Shown here piece after piece: positions 48,466 through 60,789 of a stretch of 64,000 bases of DNA. Both the position numbers and the translations under genes were made by a program. The DNA comes from Aselliscus stoliczkanus (taxonomy: Eukaryota; Chordata; Mammalia; Chiroptera; Hipposideridae). The stretch covers positions 138,806,421 to 138,870,420 of the forward strand of contig CM066733.1 in the NCBI GenBank assembly GCA_033961575.1, written 5' to 3'. Under the pieces are notes generated by a model that saw only the letters and a list, made by a program, of their open reading frames with translations, was not told where the DNA came from and did no database searches. The stretch's first letter is position 1, and each line of letters begins with the position of its first letter.

Positions 48466-48832
48466 CTAATATTCTCATTGTATGTGGATGCACCTTCCCT
48501 AGCTGATGAGCTTCATAGAAGAATTTTGTAGACTAAATCATGAATCAGAGAGGTGCAGCTTCACTAATTTCTTTTACCTCTTATTTTTTTTCTTGCCCAC
48601 TGATGTTTTATAGTCAATATTTACATTTTCACAATCTTTCCTGTTATTATGAGTCACTTTTTGTTTTATAGTCACTGCCTTAGGCTCCTGTTACAGTCCC
48701 CTTTCGCCCCTCCCCCATGTCACGTGCTTCTGCTCTCTCTCCCCCTCATCCCTCCCAGCTTCTCTCCCCATTAATGTTAAGAAGAATCCTGGCCAGGATT
48801 CTCCAGAAATCTCCTTATGTTTTCCACTGTTT
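48466..48832. other. Intron 2 sequence, nothing recognised
   Basis: Pyrimidine-rich on the + strand between two SINEs; no feature identified. Confidence 0.5.
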
Positions 48833-48842
48833 CTCTCTTACT

Positions 48843-48963
48843 TTTTTTTTTATATATATAGATAGAGAGAGGGCAGTGTCACTGGCCCTCATATGTGGGA
48901 TCCGAACCGGGGCCGCTGGCATCCCAAGGCAGCTCTTAACCAACGTGCCACTCAGCGGCCCAA
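48843..48963 (-). mobile_element. Head-only short form of the Rhin-1-like SINE, antisense
   Basis: T-run plus short (TA)n and (GA)n precede GAGGGCAGTGTCACTGGCCC and the reversed tRNA-like head. It breaks at the same ACTGCCCTC position as the copy at 26776. A perfect 10-base duplication CTCTCTTACT flanks it (48833-48842, 48964-48973). Confidence 0.88.
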
Positions 48964-49152
48964 CTCTCTTACTCTTTCATTTGACTTTTTGTACCTCTTT
49001 ATCCAGTTTCTACCTGATTTCTCACTCTTAATACACAAAAATTAATTTTGAAGCAAAAACTGACCAATGGCTTCTTCCCAGATCCCATGCGTTTTATTGC
49101 AAAGTCATATTTACAGAGGATATGAATTTGGCTCTTTATAAGCATTTTAACC

Positions 49153-49549
49153 TGTTAAATAACAAAAATTTAACTGATTGATTTTAGGAATCAAATTGGC
49201 TTTATTTAGTGAGTCATAAATTGGGCAGCCTCCCATCTAGCAAACAGAAAGGAGCTCCACTGAGCTATAGAAAAGGAAAGGTGTTTTTTTTTTAAAAGCG
49301 TGAAGGGAGCGGAAAAAGGAAATTACTAGGAAGGAATGTGTGTTACAGCCCTCCTAAGGGGAACCAAGAGGGCCCGTGGGCCGGATTATCTCACTAGTGC
49401 TGACCAGGTAATTCCATGTTGACCAGTTAAAAGTTACATTCCTGGGAAGCTGAAGCTGTAGTTAGCTTAAGTATTAAATCTTGGTTTGCTGACGATGGGC
49501 CTAGCACAAGTGACTCCATTTTGGGGCCTGTTGTCCTTTTTTTTTAACA
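49153..49549 (-). mobile_element. Solo LTR, ERV1-like, antisense
   Basis: A 397-bp unit with TGTTAAA and TTTAACA as perfect terminal inverted repeats. The 4-base duplication AACC flanks it (49149-49152, 49550-49553), the length typical of class I (gammaretrovirus-like) elements. On the minus strand an AATAAA signal occurs near the 3' end (+ strand TTTATT at about 49201-49206) and a TTTTAAA stretch could be TATA-like. No internal retroviral genes are present; recombination between LTRs would have removed them. Confidence 0.78.
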
Positions 49550-49553
49550 AACC

Positions 49554-51097
49554 CAAAATATTTTTTTCATTAAGACATATAATCTTATGATTTTTTTTCC
49601 TTTCTTTTCTCAGTGGTATTTCCCAGCTTTCCTTTCCTTGTGCCCTTGTCTTTGCTGTGACCTCAGAGCTCCCCCCTTCTGTATCTCCCCCCACAATCCC
49701 CAACTGCTCAGTGGGGTCAGGAATTCAACTACTTTTCCTTTATCACTTAAGGTTTTCTTCCTTATTAAAATGCGAACCCTTTCTGGAATAGTGCCACTAG
49801 GAGTCACCGGAAAAGGTATCATCTTGACGCTTCTTGTGACTCCTGGCCTGCAGTGAGGTGCCCAGGCTGAAGGGTTTATTACATGAGGAAGATGGGAATG
49901 GCACTGATGCCCAGGACCTGGTGGACATATAGGGTATACCTGTAGGGACCCATCGTGTAAGAGGATTCACCATATGAGCAAATGATTCATTACAACATTT
50001 GTGATTAAGCACCTTTTTCCATGTTGGTTGACACAGTCAGAATCCTAGAGTGCATACCGCCCAGGCCCTCCTCGTGTGCCCAGAGAGCCCCGGGCATGGC
50101 TCTCGCTTCTAAGGAGGAGGGCGCGGAGCCTCTGCATAGAACCTGCCTGTGGTCCCTCCAGCTCTCCCAGCGCTAACTGCCAGGTGGCTGCCAGCATCTC
50201 AGAGCGCCTCCTCTGCCCTGTGCCTTTTGTTTGTCAGCCAGAAGTTTACGGAGAAAGCAATGTTATTTTTGCTTCCTGGTGCAGGGCAGAAAGATAACAG
50301 GCATAAATAGAGGGCAGAGTGGCAGCTGAATTTATCACCTCTGCTCAAATCTCCCTGAAGAGCCCTGTTAACCCCGAGCTTTTCTGGTGCCCCCATTCTG
50401 TCTCTCTTTCCCTCTCTCACCTCAGCTGCAACGGTGGCAGCAAAAAAAGACACGGGTAGGTTATCTAGGATTTGTATTTTCTACACTAATGCTTCCTTCA
50501 ATAACGAGGTTAATTGAGAGTTGACAGTAATTGCTTTCTGTGGCATGAAGCACTCAATATGATTTTGTGACCCGTGGACCTGATTGTGACCTAATGCATC
50601 TACTGCATGGACTCTCTCTAGCTCAAGGATATATCAAAATAATGAAACATTCCAATCAAAGATAATTGGAGTAAAGTTTGGCTTCAGCATAACCTTGAAG
50701 AAGGCAGGCAGGGTGGCTTGAGTGAACGTAGCATGTGTCATCCTGATTTGAGCAGATTCCCATAAATGCTAAGCTTGCCTTGGTTAGTAGCACTAATGGC
50801 CGGAAACCAACACCACCCCCGAAGTCCTGCCACTCACTTTGCAGGCGTAACCCATGGGAGGCTCTTCTTACCATGTGCAGTTTATTTCTGAACCCTGTCA
50901 CCCTTTTAAAGCAGCATTATAACAATTCTATGACATTATGTGGTCTGGAAGCACTGAAGCTTATTAGGAGCAATCAAACCAAGAATGTCTTTTGTCTTCT
51001 GTGAGTTTGTGGACTTTTACGCTGGCAGATATAGTCTTCTAGTTAAGAGACTAGGCTAAGGTTTCAACCAAAAAATAAACGATGAAGAAGAGGAAGA
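49554..51097. other. Intron 2 sequence with a GC-richer block
   Basis: 49590-50060 is pyrimidine-rich and unassigned. 50060-50450 is distinctly GC-richer than the surroundings and contains GATA-type motifs (AGATAACA near 50290, TTATCACC near 50333); see findings. Confidence 0.45.
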
Positions 51098-51118
51098 ACA
51101 AAAAAAAAAAAAAAAAAA
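51098..51118. repeat. Poly-A run
   Basis: About 20 A residues after an AAGAAGAGGAAGAAC stretch. Confidence 0.9.
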
Positions 51119-52869
51119 GAGTAGGTTGAGTATGAAAATGCCCCTCTCAGAAATCCTAAGTGTATCTCCAACCGCTATCCAAAGCAGCCCTTTTAATGAC
51201 AAAAAATAAAAAAATAAAAATGAAAAAAACACAGTCATATGTTTTCCATTATTTCAAGTCTGTGCATCCTATTCAATTGCAGCTGCTCAGCTCGCATAAT
51301 ATACGTAGTAAAATCTCACCACTTCCCGAGTGTGCCTTGGTCCTCTGTGGTAATACCTGTAGTGATACTTGGTTGCTCTAGACCAGATTCTGGGCTGCCA
51401 CGAAACTACACGTGGCCAATCCTCAGGGTGGAGATGGATGATGCCTCGCCCTTAATAAAGAGGGTGTGGGTCCAGGAAGGCCCTGGAAGTTTGGAGCTGT
51501 TTTAACCTGCAGTGAGCATCCCGCATATAGGGAACAAAGCAGCATGTACCAGGATGAACTTTTCTGAAATTCAACCTTCTTAATAAACCACTTCTGGCGT
51601 TATAATCATGTTCTTGAAAAGACTTAGTGAATGCTTCATAGGTACCAACCTAGTTCAGAATCCTTTTAAGCTTGTTTTTTCTTATAATGGGAACTTGTAT
51701 GTATGGCACTTGCTTCCTCAGGAAACATGGAAAATAGAATTCGAAATCTCAAATGCAAACTCAAAAAGTGTCTAGGAATTCTTTTCAAAAAGTGTTTCTT
51801 GAAAGTCTTCATTTATTGACATACTAGCTAACTCTAAGCCATCCTTAAGAATAATTTTGCATTTGGATCACCATACTTCTATCATTTAAAACCATTATTT
51901 TCATTTCTGATTTTTAAATGTAACAGATTAGTTTAAATGGGAAGCAAACATATTAAATAATATTACTTACTAATATGAATGTCTTTAATGTAACACATAA
52001 GCAAAGGGAATTTGATCCTATTTGAGATTGTAAATAAAAGCAAATGATTTCTGTTCTGATATTAAAGGGGATATTTTTTAAAAGCACATTGTTTACTTTA
52101 TTCTACAAACTCTGTATTTAATTTAAAAATACACTTCCTATCTGCTGATCCTCTCTTTATTAAATTTTCACACAAGTACCTACCTAAAATCAAGCCTGTT
52201 TTCTATGGTCTTTAAGCCTTTATTGATGTTCTAAGTTTCTTCAAATTCCCTTTTTCTTTCTCTTAGCTTCCTTTGAAGTTAAAATTAAAATATCTTCTAG
52301 GTCATATTTTTTGGTAAAAGCCGGTTCATTTTTGGGCTGAGTCAATCATAGACTCACCTTCTTGCATTAAAGTGAGTGTGAGTTGAGTTACATAACAAGG
52401 AAGTTTCATAGATGAGGGTTCTTTCAAGACCAGTAAGCTAAATGGGCCTTTTCCTCCCATACCAAGAGTGATGTTCAGGAGACTACTTACCTAAGCAGGT
52501 CAGTGGTCTCACAATTTTTTTTTGATAGCCTTAAGACCAAACAAAGGACATAATGTGATTAGACAGATATACCTGATAGGGAACCAGGTTGCTTCTCAAC
52601 CATCTTATATATTCTTCTCTCTTAAATGAAAACCAAAGATTTTTCTGCATAGGTGACCTATTTGATTTGTACACATTCACACTAACTCAAAGTAGTCAGC
52701 TTTCCCAATGCTTGCTCGACAACTTTCTTCAACACAAAAAGTAATCCGACTTTAACAGAATTCCACTGGAGATGCCCACTTTTAATCACAGTGCTGTGGA
52801 AAACACACATGTATATCCAGAACATTCAAAAGACAGCTGTTCTAGTCAAGTCCATAATCATTTGTGGGT
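51119..52869. other. Intron 2 sequence, nothing recognised
   Basis: AT-rich unique-looking sequence. Confidence 0.5.
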
Positions 52870-53060
52870 TTGTGGTGCTTACTAGGCAGTGAGTCCTGGG
52901 CGCTAGAGGTCGATACAGCAGTGACTAAGAATTGATCTTGTCTTTCAAGGGTCTCCCAGGCTAGAGAAGGTGACTTTATAAGCTATGTCAACAACTAAAT
53001 TAAAAGAAGGCTCAGTGAGCAAAATACTACATGTGTGTAAGGCACAGAAGTAGCCCACAG
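52870..53060 (+). mobile_element. Ancient repeat, L2/MIR-era (family uncertain)
   Basis: Contains CAGCAGTGACTAAGAATTGA and TCTTTCAAGGGTCTCCCAGG, resembling an old mammalian repeat also seen near 61200. Confidence 0.35.
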
Positions 53061-53199
53061 GAGGAAGGGATTAATTTTAGTGTGTGGCAGTTCCTAGAAG
53101 ACATACCAGAAATAAGGATATATGAGCTTTATTTTGAAAAATGACTCAAAACTTAATGGATGTATAAGTTAATGGTACTTTCAGCTACAAGTAACAGAA

Positions 53200-53370
53200 T
53201 ACCCCCAGATATCTACCTGGCTCACTCTTTTCTCTTCGTTCAAGTCTCTGCTCAAATGATTACCCCTTATAAAAGCTTGCATGAATAACCTATTTGCATT
53301 AGCCTCCCTTTATTCTCCATTCCCTTCGCTAGCTTTACATTCTCCATAATGATTGCTGCTACCTGGAACA
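53200..53370 (+). mobile_element. L2 LINE 3' fragment
   Basis: TTCAAGTCTCTGCTCAAATG is the diagnostic L2 phrase, followed by a decayed 3' end. Confidence 0.6.
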
Positions 53371-54774
53371 TTCCATGGCGGTGCTTTTCTTTTTGTAGCA
53401 TGTCTCCTCTGACTCGGTACATCCCCTGTGAGGCTATGGAGGTTGTATATTTGATTTCCTGCTGCAGCGAAAGCATCACGAGCAATGTCTCAGTAACAGT
53501 GTTTGCTGAGTGAATATCCAACCATCCGTGACTTAAGCAATAAAGACATTTAGTATCTCACAAAACAAGAAGCCTGTAAGCAAGTGGTGTCAGGGTGGTA
53601 TTGCTTAGCATTATCATTTGAAACTTAGGCATTTTCTATTTTCTGCCTTTGTACTCTAGAGTGTTGGCTTTTTGTCTTTGCAGTTGCCACCGACAGTCTC
53701 AGAGGGTTGGTAAACACCAAAACCACATCCTCCGTAACCATGTTCAAGGCAGGAAGAGGAAGAAGCCCATAGGTTACTCTCCCCCAATGTTTTTCTCTCC
53801 ATCGGGCACATGAGTCTTTCCTAGAAGCTCTGAGAACAGAATTCCCCATAGGTCTTCTGGTGAGGCCTGTCACATGGCTGGAACCTGAGCAAGGGAGGCT
53901 GGGAAAGGGAAGAGGTCACTACGAGGCCTGAACTAAGTGTGATTTATGCGCTGGGCACATTGCTCCCCAAACAAAATCAGGAGTTTCAAGAAATAATAAT
54001 AAGTAACAAATTTTGAGACTAACAAATATTAAATAAGTAAAAACTAACAGGATTTTAGGTAACATTGTTTCTCTATATTGATATGAAAAATAGATGCAGT
54101 ACAACTAGGACACTAATCATGAACATTTTGTATCTTAGCTATGGAAGGCGTATTTTTTTCCATTCTCTACCAAAACCATTTTTTGTGCATTTTCATCAGT
54201 ATCATCATAAACAACTAACCTAAATCTGACATTTGAAGTTCTCAAAGAAGTCAGATATGATACACAATTGACCGAATGGTTTATGTTCAATTTCTGAAAC
54301 ACTCCCTAATGAAATTTGGAGTCAGAGGTGGTCCTGATTTCAGCTACCGATTCAGGTATGTAGTCATCCCGGTTCAGTGAGTCAAACCTTCCTCTCATAG
54401 TTCCCTAGAAATTATAGAGAATTATCAGGCCCTGTGTATGATTTCACAGAGTTCCCACTCTCTGGACAGAAAGGCCACAAAAATATCTCAGAAAATGGAG
54501 ATATCGTCTCTCTATATTTATACCTGTAAGTGAAATACATATTTGAAATATGTGATTGAGAAAACGTAGACTTGATCTTCAGTATCATTAATGTGATGCA
54601 TATTCATAGAATTCCTGTTCTCAAAAATATGATCCCCAAACCAGAATGTTTTGTATGCCCTTGTCTGAGGAACCAGGAACAAGGGGCAATATTAGTTGTT
54701 GATTTAAAAAAATGAAAAAAACAAAAAAGGAACAGTATTCATTTTTCTTCTTCCTTCTCTGCATACATCCCTAT

Positions 54775-54780
<6 letters not shown>
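53371..54780. other. Intron 2 sequence, nothing recognised
   Basis: Mixed composition; no exon or repeat could be assigned. Confidence 0.5.
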
Positions 54781-54848
<68 letters not shown>

Positions 54849-54875
54849 CCCCCCTCCCCTCCTTTCCCCCCTTAT
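54781..54875. repeat. (CT)n(CCCTCT)n polypyrimidine tract
   Basis: About 17 CT units, then CCCTCT units, then a C-rich pyrimidine run: about 95 bases of nearly pure pyrimidine. Confidence 0.96.
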
Positions 54876-56129
54876 CTGTCTACCCCAATCATCTCCTTCT
54901 TTGTGAAAAGAAAAAGAAAGAATGATTTGCTGTGTGGGTGTTCCTGAAATTACTACAGTCCCTGTGGGCGTTTTGAGGTAACTCTTACTTGTTTTAGTTG
55001 GATCAAAGTGTGCTGTGTTACATCAGCCAATATCAAAAGGAACATTTCCCCCCCAGGAAGGAGCTAGTAGTCTTTACACCTACACAACATTTATTAACTT
55101 TCTGTTGTGTTCGTGCAATTACCATGCTGATAGCTTGCTTATTTTACCACAAATAGCCAGTCCTGGATAGGACTTTCATTCATCACGCCTTTTTATAACC
55201 CTCTTAGGAGCAAAAGTGGAGGCATAATTCTGACTCTGGGGGACGTGTCCCAGAAACACAGGTGGGAAGACAAGCAGAGGGGAGACGGTGAGAGGAGGGC
55301 GTAGGTGCCACCACACTGCACAGTCAGCCCTGCCGGCCCAGTGCAGTCTCCTAGGCTCCTCTGAAGAGCAACTTTCCAGAAAGTTTCCCCGTTCAGAATA
55401 CCTCTTTATCCTGTAGGTTACATCAGTGCTTCATTTACACATAGGAACAAGCATGGTAGGTGTCTGGGTTGCCCTGTCGAAGTTTGCTGCTACAGAGAAG
55501 GAAGGGTGTTGTGTCACAGAGGGAACCAGGGGGAGCCCTTCCATCTCAGTCTGCTTTATGCTTCTCTGGGTTTTCCACCCCTTTGCTCATCCGTCACCAA
55601 GGGGAGACCGGGGAGGGATGCGAAACAAGAAAGAACCCTAAGCACAAATCAGTGGTGTGCCTGAGTGGGAAGGCATGGATGGAGAGAGGAGTTTTCTGCA
55701 CCTGTCTTTATCACCTCACCCCTTCATCTGCAGGGCTCTTCCCTTTTTTCACCTACAAAATTAGAAGGACCAGCTTCATACAGGCACAAATAACTAGGCA
55801 GAAAGAAGCATCAGTGCTCCCGCGTCTAGAGAATCACATGAGCATACACATGCCCAGGGGATTGCTGTCAAAATGAGCATGGAGTCAACAAAAGAAAAAG
55901 CCCCTAGAGCCACTGATCTAACAGTCTGAGCATTCAGAAATGCCACTCGTACCTCCTTCCCCCCACCAGTACCATTCGGTTCTAAAGAGGATGCCTCATA
56001 CCTACAGGCATTTGTCCTTGCCTTCCTATCTGGTTCTAACAGGGTTAGAGCGGTTCCATTTACGCATTCTGAGACTTCGCACCATCTCCCTTCCCACAAA
56101 CAACTCAAGAGGCTGAAGAAGCTAATAAT
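54876..56129. other. Intron 2 sequence, nothing recognised
   Basis: Moderate GC. A 138-residue frame at 55460-55876 has no recognisable domain and no gene-like context. Confidence 0.5.
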
Positions 56130-56390
56130 GAGAGCTAACTTTTGCTCCTTGCTACTGTGAGACAGACGCTGCTCAAGGATTTCCTCCCATTATTTAATCC
56201 CTATTGCCCCAACAGGTAGGAAAATCCATCATTTCTGCTTCACAGAAGATGCTTTCATTTCACAGTTTCTCCGACGCTGTTCCCACTTCACACGTCACTT
56301 TCCTGAGGTCCATGACTAGTAAATGGTCCAACCAGGACTTGAAACCAAATACTCTGACTAATGGAGCATTCTGTCTTAGCAAGTCCGCTG
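56130..56390 (-). mobile_element. MIR-type SINE, antisense
   Basis: Reversed MIR order: TAATAATGAGAGCTAACTTT, CCCATTATTTAATCCCTATT, CCAACAGGTAGGAAAATCC, CCAACCAGGACTTGAAACC. Confidence 0.75.
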
Positions 56391-57290
56391 AACCCTTTGA
56401 CAAACCAACCCTACCTTTGCTTTTCGTCATTCGCCTGGTAAGACATTTTCAGCTACATACATAAAGTCTGAGCTGACCACAATTTCTAATTCTGAAAATT
56501 CATCAAAATAAGAAAGGGAGTTATGCAGAACCTGGATCAAAAGTTGCTTCTTTTTATTTGAAGCTATTTAACAAAGGACTCTTCATTTGTACTCATTATT
56601 GTTTCTCTTTGATATATTTCATACTACACAGCAATGGTTTGAGATACAGTTTTACAAGCCAGTTTTTAAAGAACAAATTTTTGCAAGAAAAGAAAATCTT
56701 TCCTGCCTTGTCTTCTCATTGCAACTATTGAATACAGATTTAAGTTACTACACATTTTCCCAATATGCTTATTTTTAATATGTGACAATAAGGTTTTATC
56801 AGTAGAATTAACCACATTTAAAAATGGTTATTAAATGTATCCAATATCATCTGTAAGTCATCATCTGGGCTTCCCGAGAAGGCATAGCTCATAGCTACAC
56901 AATTGCAAGAAAATATTTTTGGCAACAAATGATCCAATACATTCTGCCCGGCTATCCTAACAAATGAGCTGTGCCCACCCAGTGAAATATTTTACTAAGG
57001 AGTCCTACCTGAAAGCCATTTTGTTGTGCTCTATCAAGAGAGTTTTAGTTCAAATCTTTTCTTTTTAAATTTATAATTTATCCCCCACCTATCTTCAACA
57101 AGGATTTGGGGTCATCTAAGTCAAATCAGATAATCCAAGTGGCACAGCCTACTCGTATAAATAATCTTGCCTATTTGAATAAGTGTCTTCTATATTATGT
57201 TGCAGGGTACACAGAGGGACATTCTTATGCACTTTATCTTGAAGAGTGAGGCAGGCTGGGAAATGGGGAGAAACCTCCATTCTAGCAAAC
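56391..57290. other. Intron 2 sequence, nothing recognised
   Basis: AT-rich unique-looking sequence. Confidence 0.5.
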
Positions 57291-57375
57291 TTCAGTTAAC
57301 ATTTATTGAGTGCTGTGTGCCAGTCCGTATGTTAACCCCTATCGCATGATTTCACTTACCTAGAAGGGGACCTTA
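57291..57375 (-). mobile_element. MIR-type fragment, antisense
   Basis: GTTAACATTTATTGAGTGCT then GTGTGCCAGTCCGTATGTTA, the reversed MIR 3' end. Confidence 0.65.
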
Positions 57376-58988
57376 TGTAAATAAGAGGCAGTAGATACTA
57401 GGATGCTCCCTGGTTCCTACAGGCTGTGATGCCAAAAAGAGGACTTTGGGTCACCGAGGACAAGAAAGCTGCCACCACCTTAGCCACAACAGCCGTTTCT
57501 TGCTTTCCCTCAGTCCTACTTAGAGAATAATGCCTACCATATTGGACCTGGTCAGTGATGTTTGAGGAATGTTTTGTGCTTGAAGAGTCTCAAGCAAAAG
57601 AGTACTAGGGGAGGAGAAAGAAAACTCTATGGGTGAAAAAAAATCATCCATACTAGGTAAATTTTCTTTGGGTCTCCCGGCTTTTTTTTTTTTTTTTGCA
57701 AATCAGCATCAAAACAGATGTGTCTCCCCAATCTTGGCTCCTTCTCAAACTGCTAAATCTCAAACTAATTAGTTTAGTATAACCTCTTGGCTCTTAATTG
57801 ACGAGAAGGGTTCTTCAGACACACACAAAACTCCATATTGGTTAGCAATTCTATAAGGAGCCCTAAGTGGATGACAAGGGATTCAGGTAGACCAAATGCC
57901 AAGAGAAAAATCCTGAAATGCTGTGAGGCAGGCAGACTGCTGAGGCTCAAGCTGGATAGATGTATCTTTGAGCCCTTTGCTTATTGTGCTGTCTGCTTTA
58001 TTTATACAGCATAGATCATCACAGAAAAAGTCTACACTAATTTCCACACTGAGCATTTATTACTTTTATAATTAAAAAAAACAAAAAAGTATTAGATAAG
58101 CTCTCACACAATACTCACATTTGGGGAGAAACAATCACAATTATATTTGCAGAGGTATTCTCATTTAGACATATTCACAATCTAAATCTAAAGAGTAAAT
58201 TGTCCGTATAGGGGAAAAGAAGGAAGATTTATATATCATTGATATACTAAAAACAAACCTCTCCCAAAGCTCTTTCCCTATTGCAAACTTTGCACAGAAA
58301 TTGCTACGTATTTTCCTAGTTTGTTTATGCATATAATCTAAACAAAACACAGAAAACCTTAGCCTCCTTCCTCTCCTCTTCGTAGCAATTCAGAGGAAAT
58401 GAGGTGGCCATTTGTGGGTGTCCCAGTGTGCTGGGACAGTATTCAAGTGTCATTATAGCCCAGGACTAAGATACACTTAGTTTTGTCAGTCTATTTTGAG
58501 GTTATCCTTCTCTCAGTAAATGAACTCATGCTAACTAAAGTTTAGCTCAGAAAGATAATTAAGAAATTAATAATGACAAAGATTGTCAGGCAGGCTGGAG
58601 TCCGCATAAGCTCTCCCTAGAAGCAGAACAACTTGGAAGAGACAAAAGGTAGCCAGCAGATTTCTGGGTAAACTGGAAATCAGTGCCGAAATTGGATGTA
58701 TTAGTGTTAAATCATCAAATGATGATAGCCCAACGCATCCTTTTGCACCACAGAGATTGACTTTTTAGCTAAACCAGGATGCTACCTTGGGTGGCCAGAG
58801 GACCCTGTCTTCTGTTACAATGCTGGAGACACAGCCCTGCTCTTTTATACCCATAAGCCACCACCCATGCTGATGGTCCCTTTTCTCCTGTTGACATGTC
58901 CTTCTTGGGCAGGCTGTGATTCACTTGATTAGGCTTCAGCTTCCACTGTTCCACTAATATTCTGGTCAGGCCATTCTGATACCGAATA
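57376..58988. other. Intron 2 sequence, nothing recognised
   Basis: Includes a T-run at about 57681-57698. No exon or repeat recognised. Confidence 0.5.
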
Positions 58989-59203
58989 CAAGAGGTGACA
59001 AAAGCAGTGCATACACATTTTAAGACAGGAAAAAAACTGTATTAAAATTACGCTGATGGGAACCACTTTGAGCATTTCTGGTAACTGCAGAAGTCAAATG
59101 TGACTTGTATTCATCTTTTGTTATTGGTATATATTGAGTATTGCAATTTTAATACAGGTTTTTCCTTTCTTAAAATGTGTATGCATGTTTTTGGCGCCTT
59201 CTG
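58989..59203 (+). mobile_element. Mariner-type element, copy 3, with possible transposase remnant
   Basis: The longest copy (215 bp), with TA on both sides. Its arms pair over 40 bases or more (left CATACACATTTTAAGACAGG, right CTTTCTTAAAATGTGTATGC). The middle contains GCTGATGGGAACCACTTTG followed by AGCATTTCTGGTAA (59052-59084), readable as ADGNHFEHFW and stop. That resembles the end of a mariner transposase, suggesting an internally deleted autonomous element. Confidence 0.85.
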
Positions 59204-59213
59204 TATAGGCAGT

Positions 59214-60524
59214 CATTGGCACAGAGCCACCTATCATAGGCAGCTTCTAGAAAAGATGCTCTATTTACTTACTTAATTAACTTTTATTAGATTCGATTAA
59301 ATGAGATTTTCCAGGTGGTAGCTTTAAATGCAAGGTGCAGTTAGCTGGATGTCTCTCCTGTGTGCTTATAGCTGCCCTGTGGATGTTCATTTTAAATGTA
59401 ATCCTATCTTTAATGTCCTTTTTCCTCTCAGTGCAGAGCTATGGTGCCAGCAGGATGTTTTCTCACTGTCGTCTTCTCTGCCGAGGGTCACTTCTCATTC
59501 ACCCTTACATTGAAGGGGTAACCCTGTGGGCTGCTAGCTTTATGTGGGAGCCTCGAGGTGGCCACCACGCTGGGAAGTCTGTCTCTCCTAGCTCCTGAAT
59601 CCCACAGAGCATCGTAGGAGAAGTTCAAGGGGCACTGTGGCTTGATGGCTACCTCCAAAGGAAAGCTTGCTGACCTCAGTTTATTTTGACATTTGCAGTT
59701 GCACTACTATTTGTCACGTAGTGGTTGTTTCATGCTTTGTGTCTCCTGGATATGTTATGAAACAACAAAATCAAGGTTCTGTGGGACAATATTATACACA
59801 TCTAAGAAGGGGATATATGTATACACACACACACATACACACACATACTTATGAACATATAGACATATGTGTGGGTATATAAATTTTTTTTCTTACATTT
59901 GCCAAAAGAAACGCTGAAAGGATAAAATATTCCCCACCAGCTGGTAGCCTCAGGAAACACTTGTGTCCCCAAAATGACATGAGAATATGCTAGGAGCCTA
60001 TTATTAATAACTAAAATGTGAGTAAGGAAGAGAACATGACTCCAAGACTTAAGACTCAGATATCATTAGGGCCATCGGGTATTCCAAATCAGGACTGTGT
60101 CTGTTTCCTGTGGATATAAAGTGGCTAGAGAGAAGATGTACCTAGTCAAATAATCCTTGTTGAGATGCTTGAGATTTCACTAATGCATTGATTACTAGCA
60201 AGACAAGAGTGAATCTCCTGACTGATCCTGTATCCCCCTTCTACTGTCCTGTGTCTTTGTATGTCATGTTCATCCAGAGGACCAGCTTGGAGATTTTTCT
60301 CCAGGTGTGACCATCTTTCTTTTCCTTTTGATTTTTCTAGAACAACTAATCAAACATGTTCCTCCCCCCACACTCATGGCATTCCTGTTCTAGGCAGGCC
60401 TCTTTAGAGGACCCAGAAGTGAACTAGTCTTTGGCATTTCATTTTTCTTTTCATTCAAGCACTAGTTCCTTTAAAAGTATGTACTACCTACTGTGTGCAA
60501 AGTATTTTTTTAAAAAGTTGAAGA
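59214..60524. other. Intron 2 sequence with an imperfect (CA/TA)n tract
   Basis: 59816-59880 alternates CA and TA units. The rest is unassigned. Confidence 0.5.
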
Positions 60525-60730
60525 CATTGGTTCTGGGATCCCACTGTCTGTCTAGCCTCACATCCTGACTGGCCATTTACTAACTTTGTAACTCTGGTAA
60601 AGTTACTACAATTCTGTGAATCTAAGTTTCTCCATCTATAAAACCTCAAGGTAGCTGCGATGCTTAAATACAGTGTTGCTTATGAAGCCTCTGGCCCATA
60701 CATAGTAGAGATGAAAGCCTGTCTTCATAA
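60525..60730 (+). mobile_element. MIR SINE
   Basis: CTGGCCATTTACTAACTTTG, then TCTAAGTTTCTCCATCTATA and TGGCCCATACATAGTAGAG, a decayed sense MIR. Confidence 0.75.
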
Positions 60731-60789
60731 AGTGCTGGGGAAGATTACATTTATATAATATTAATATTCTCCAAGTGACACAGTCTAGT

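Noticed and set aside
55460..55876. 138-codon frame in intron 2
   Set aside because: No domain, no codon bias, no splice-site or promoter context; chance frame in moderately GC sequence.
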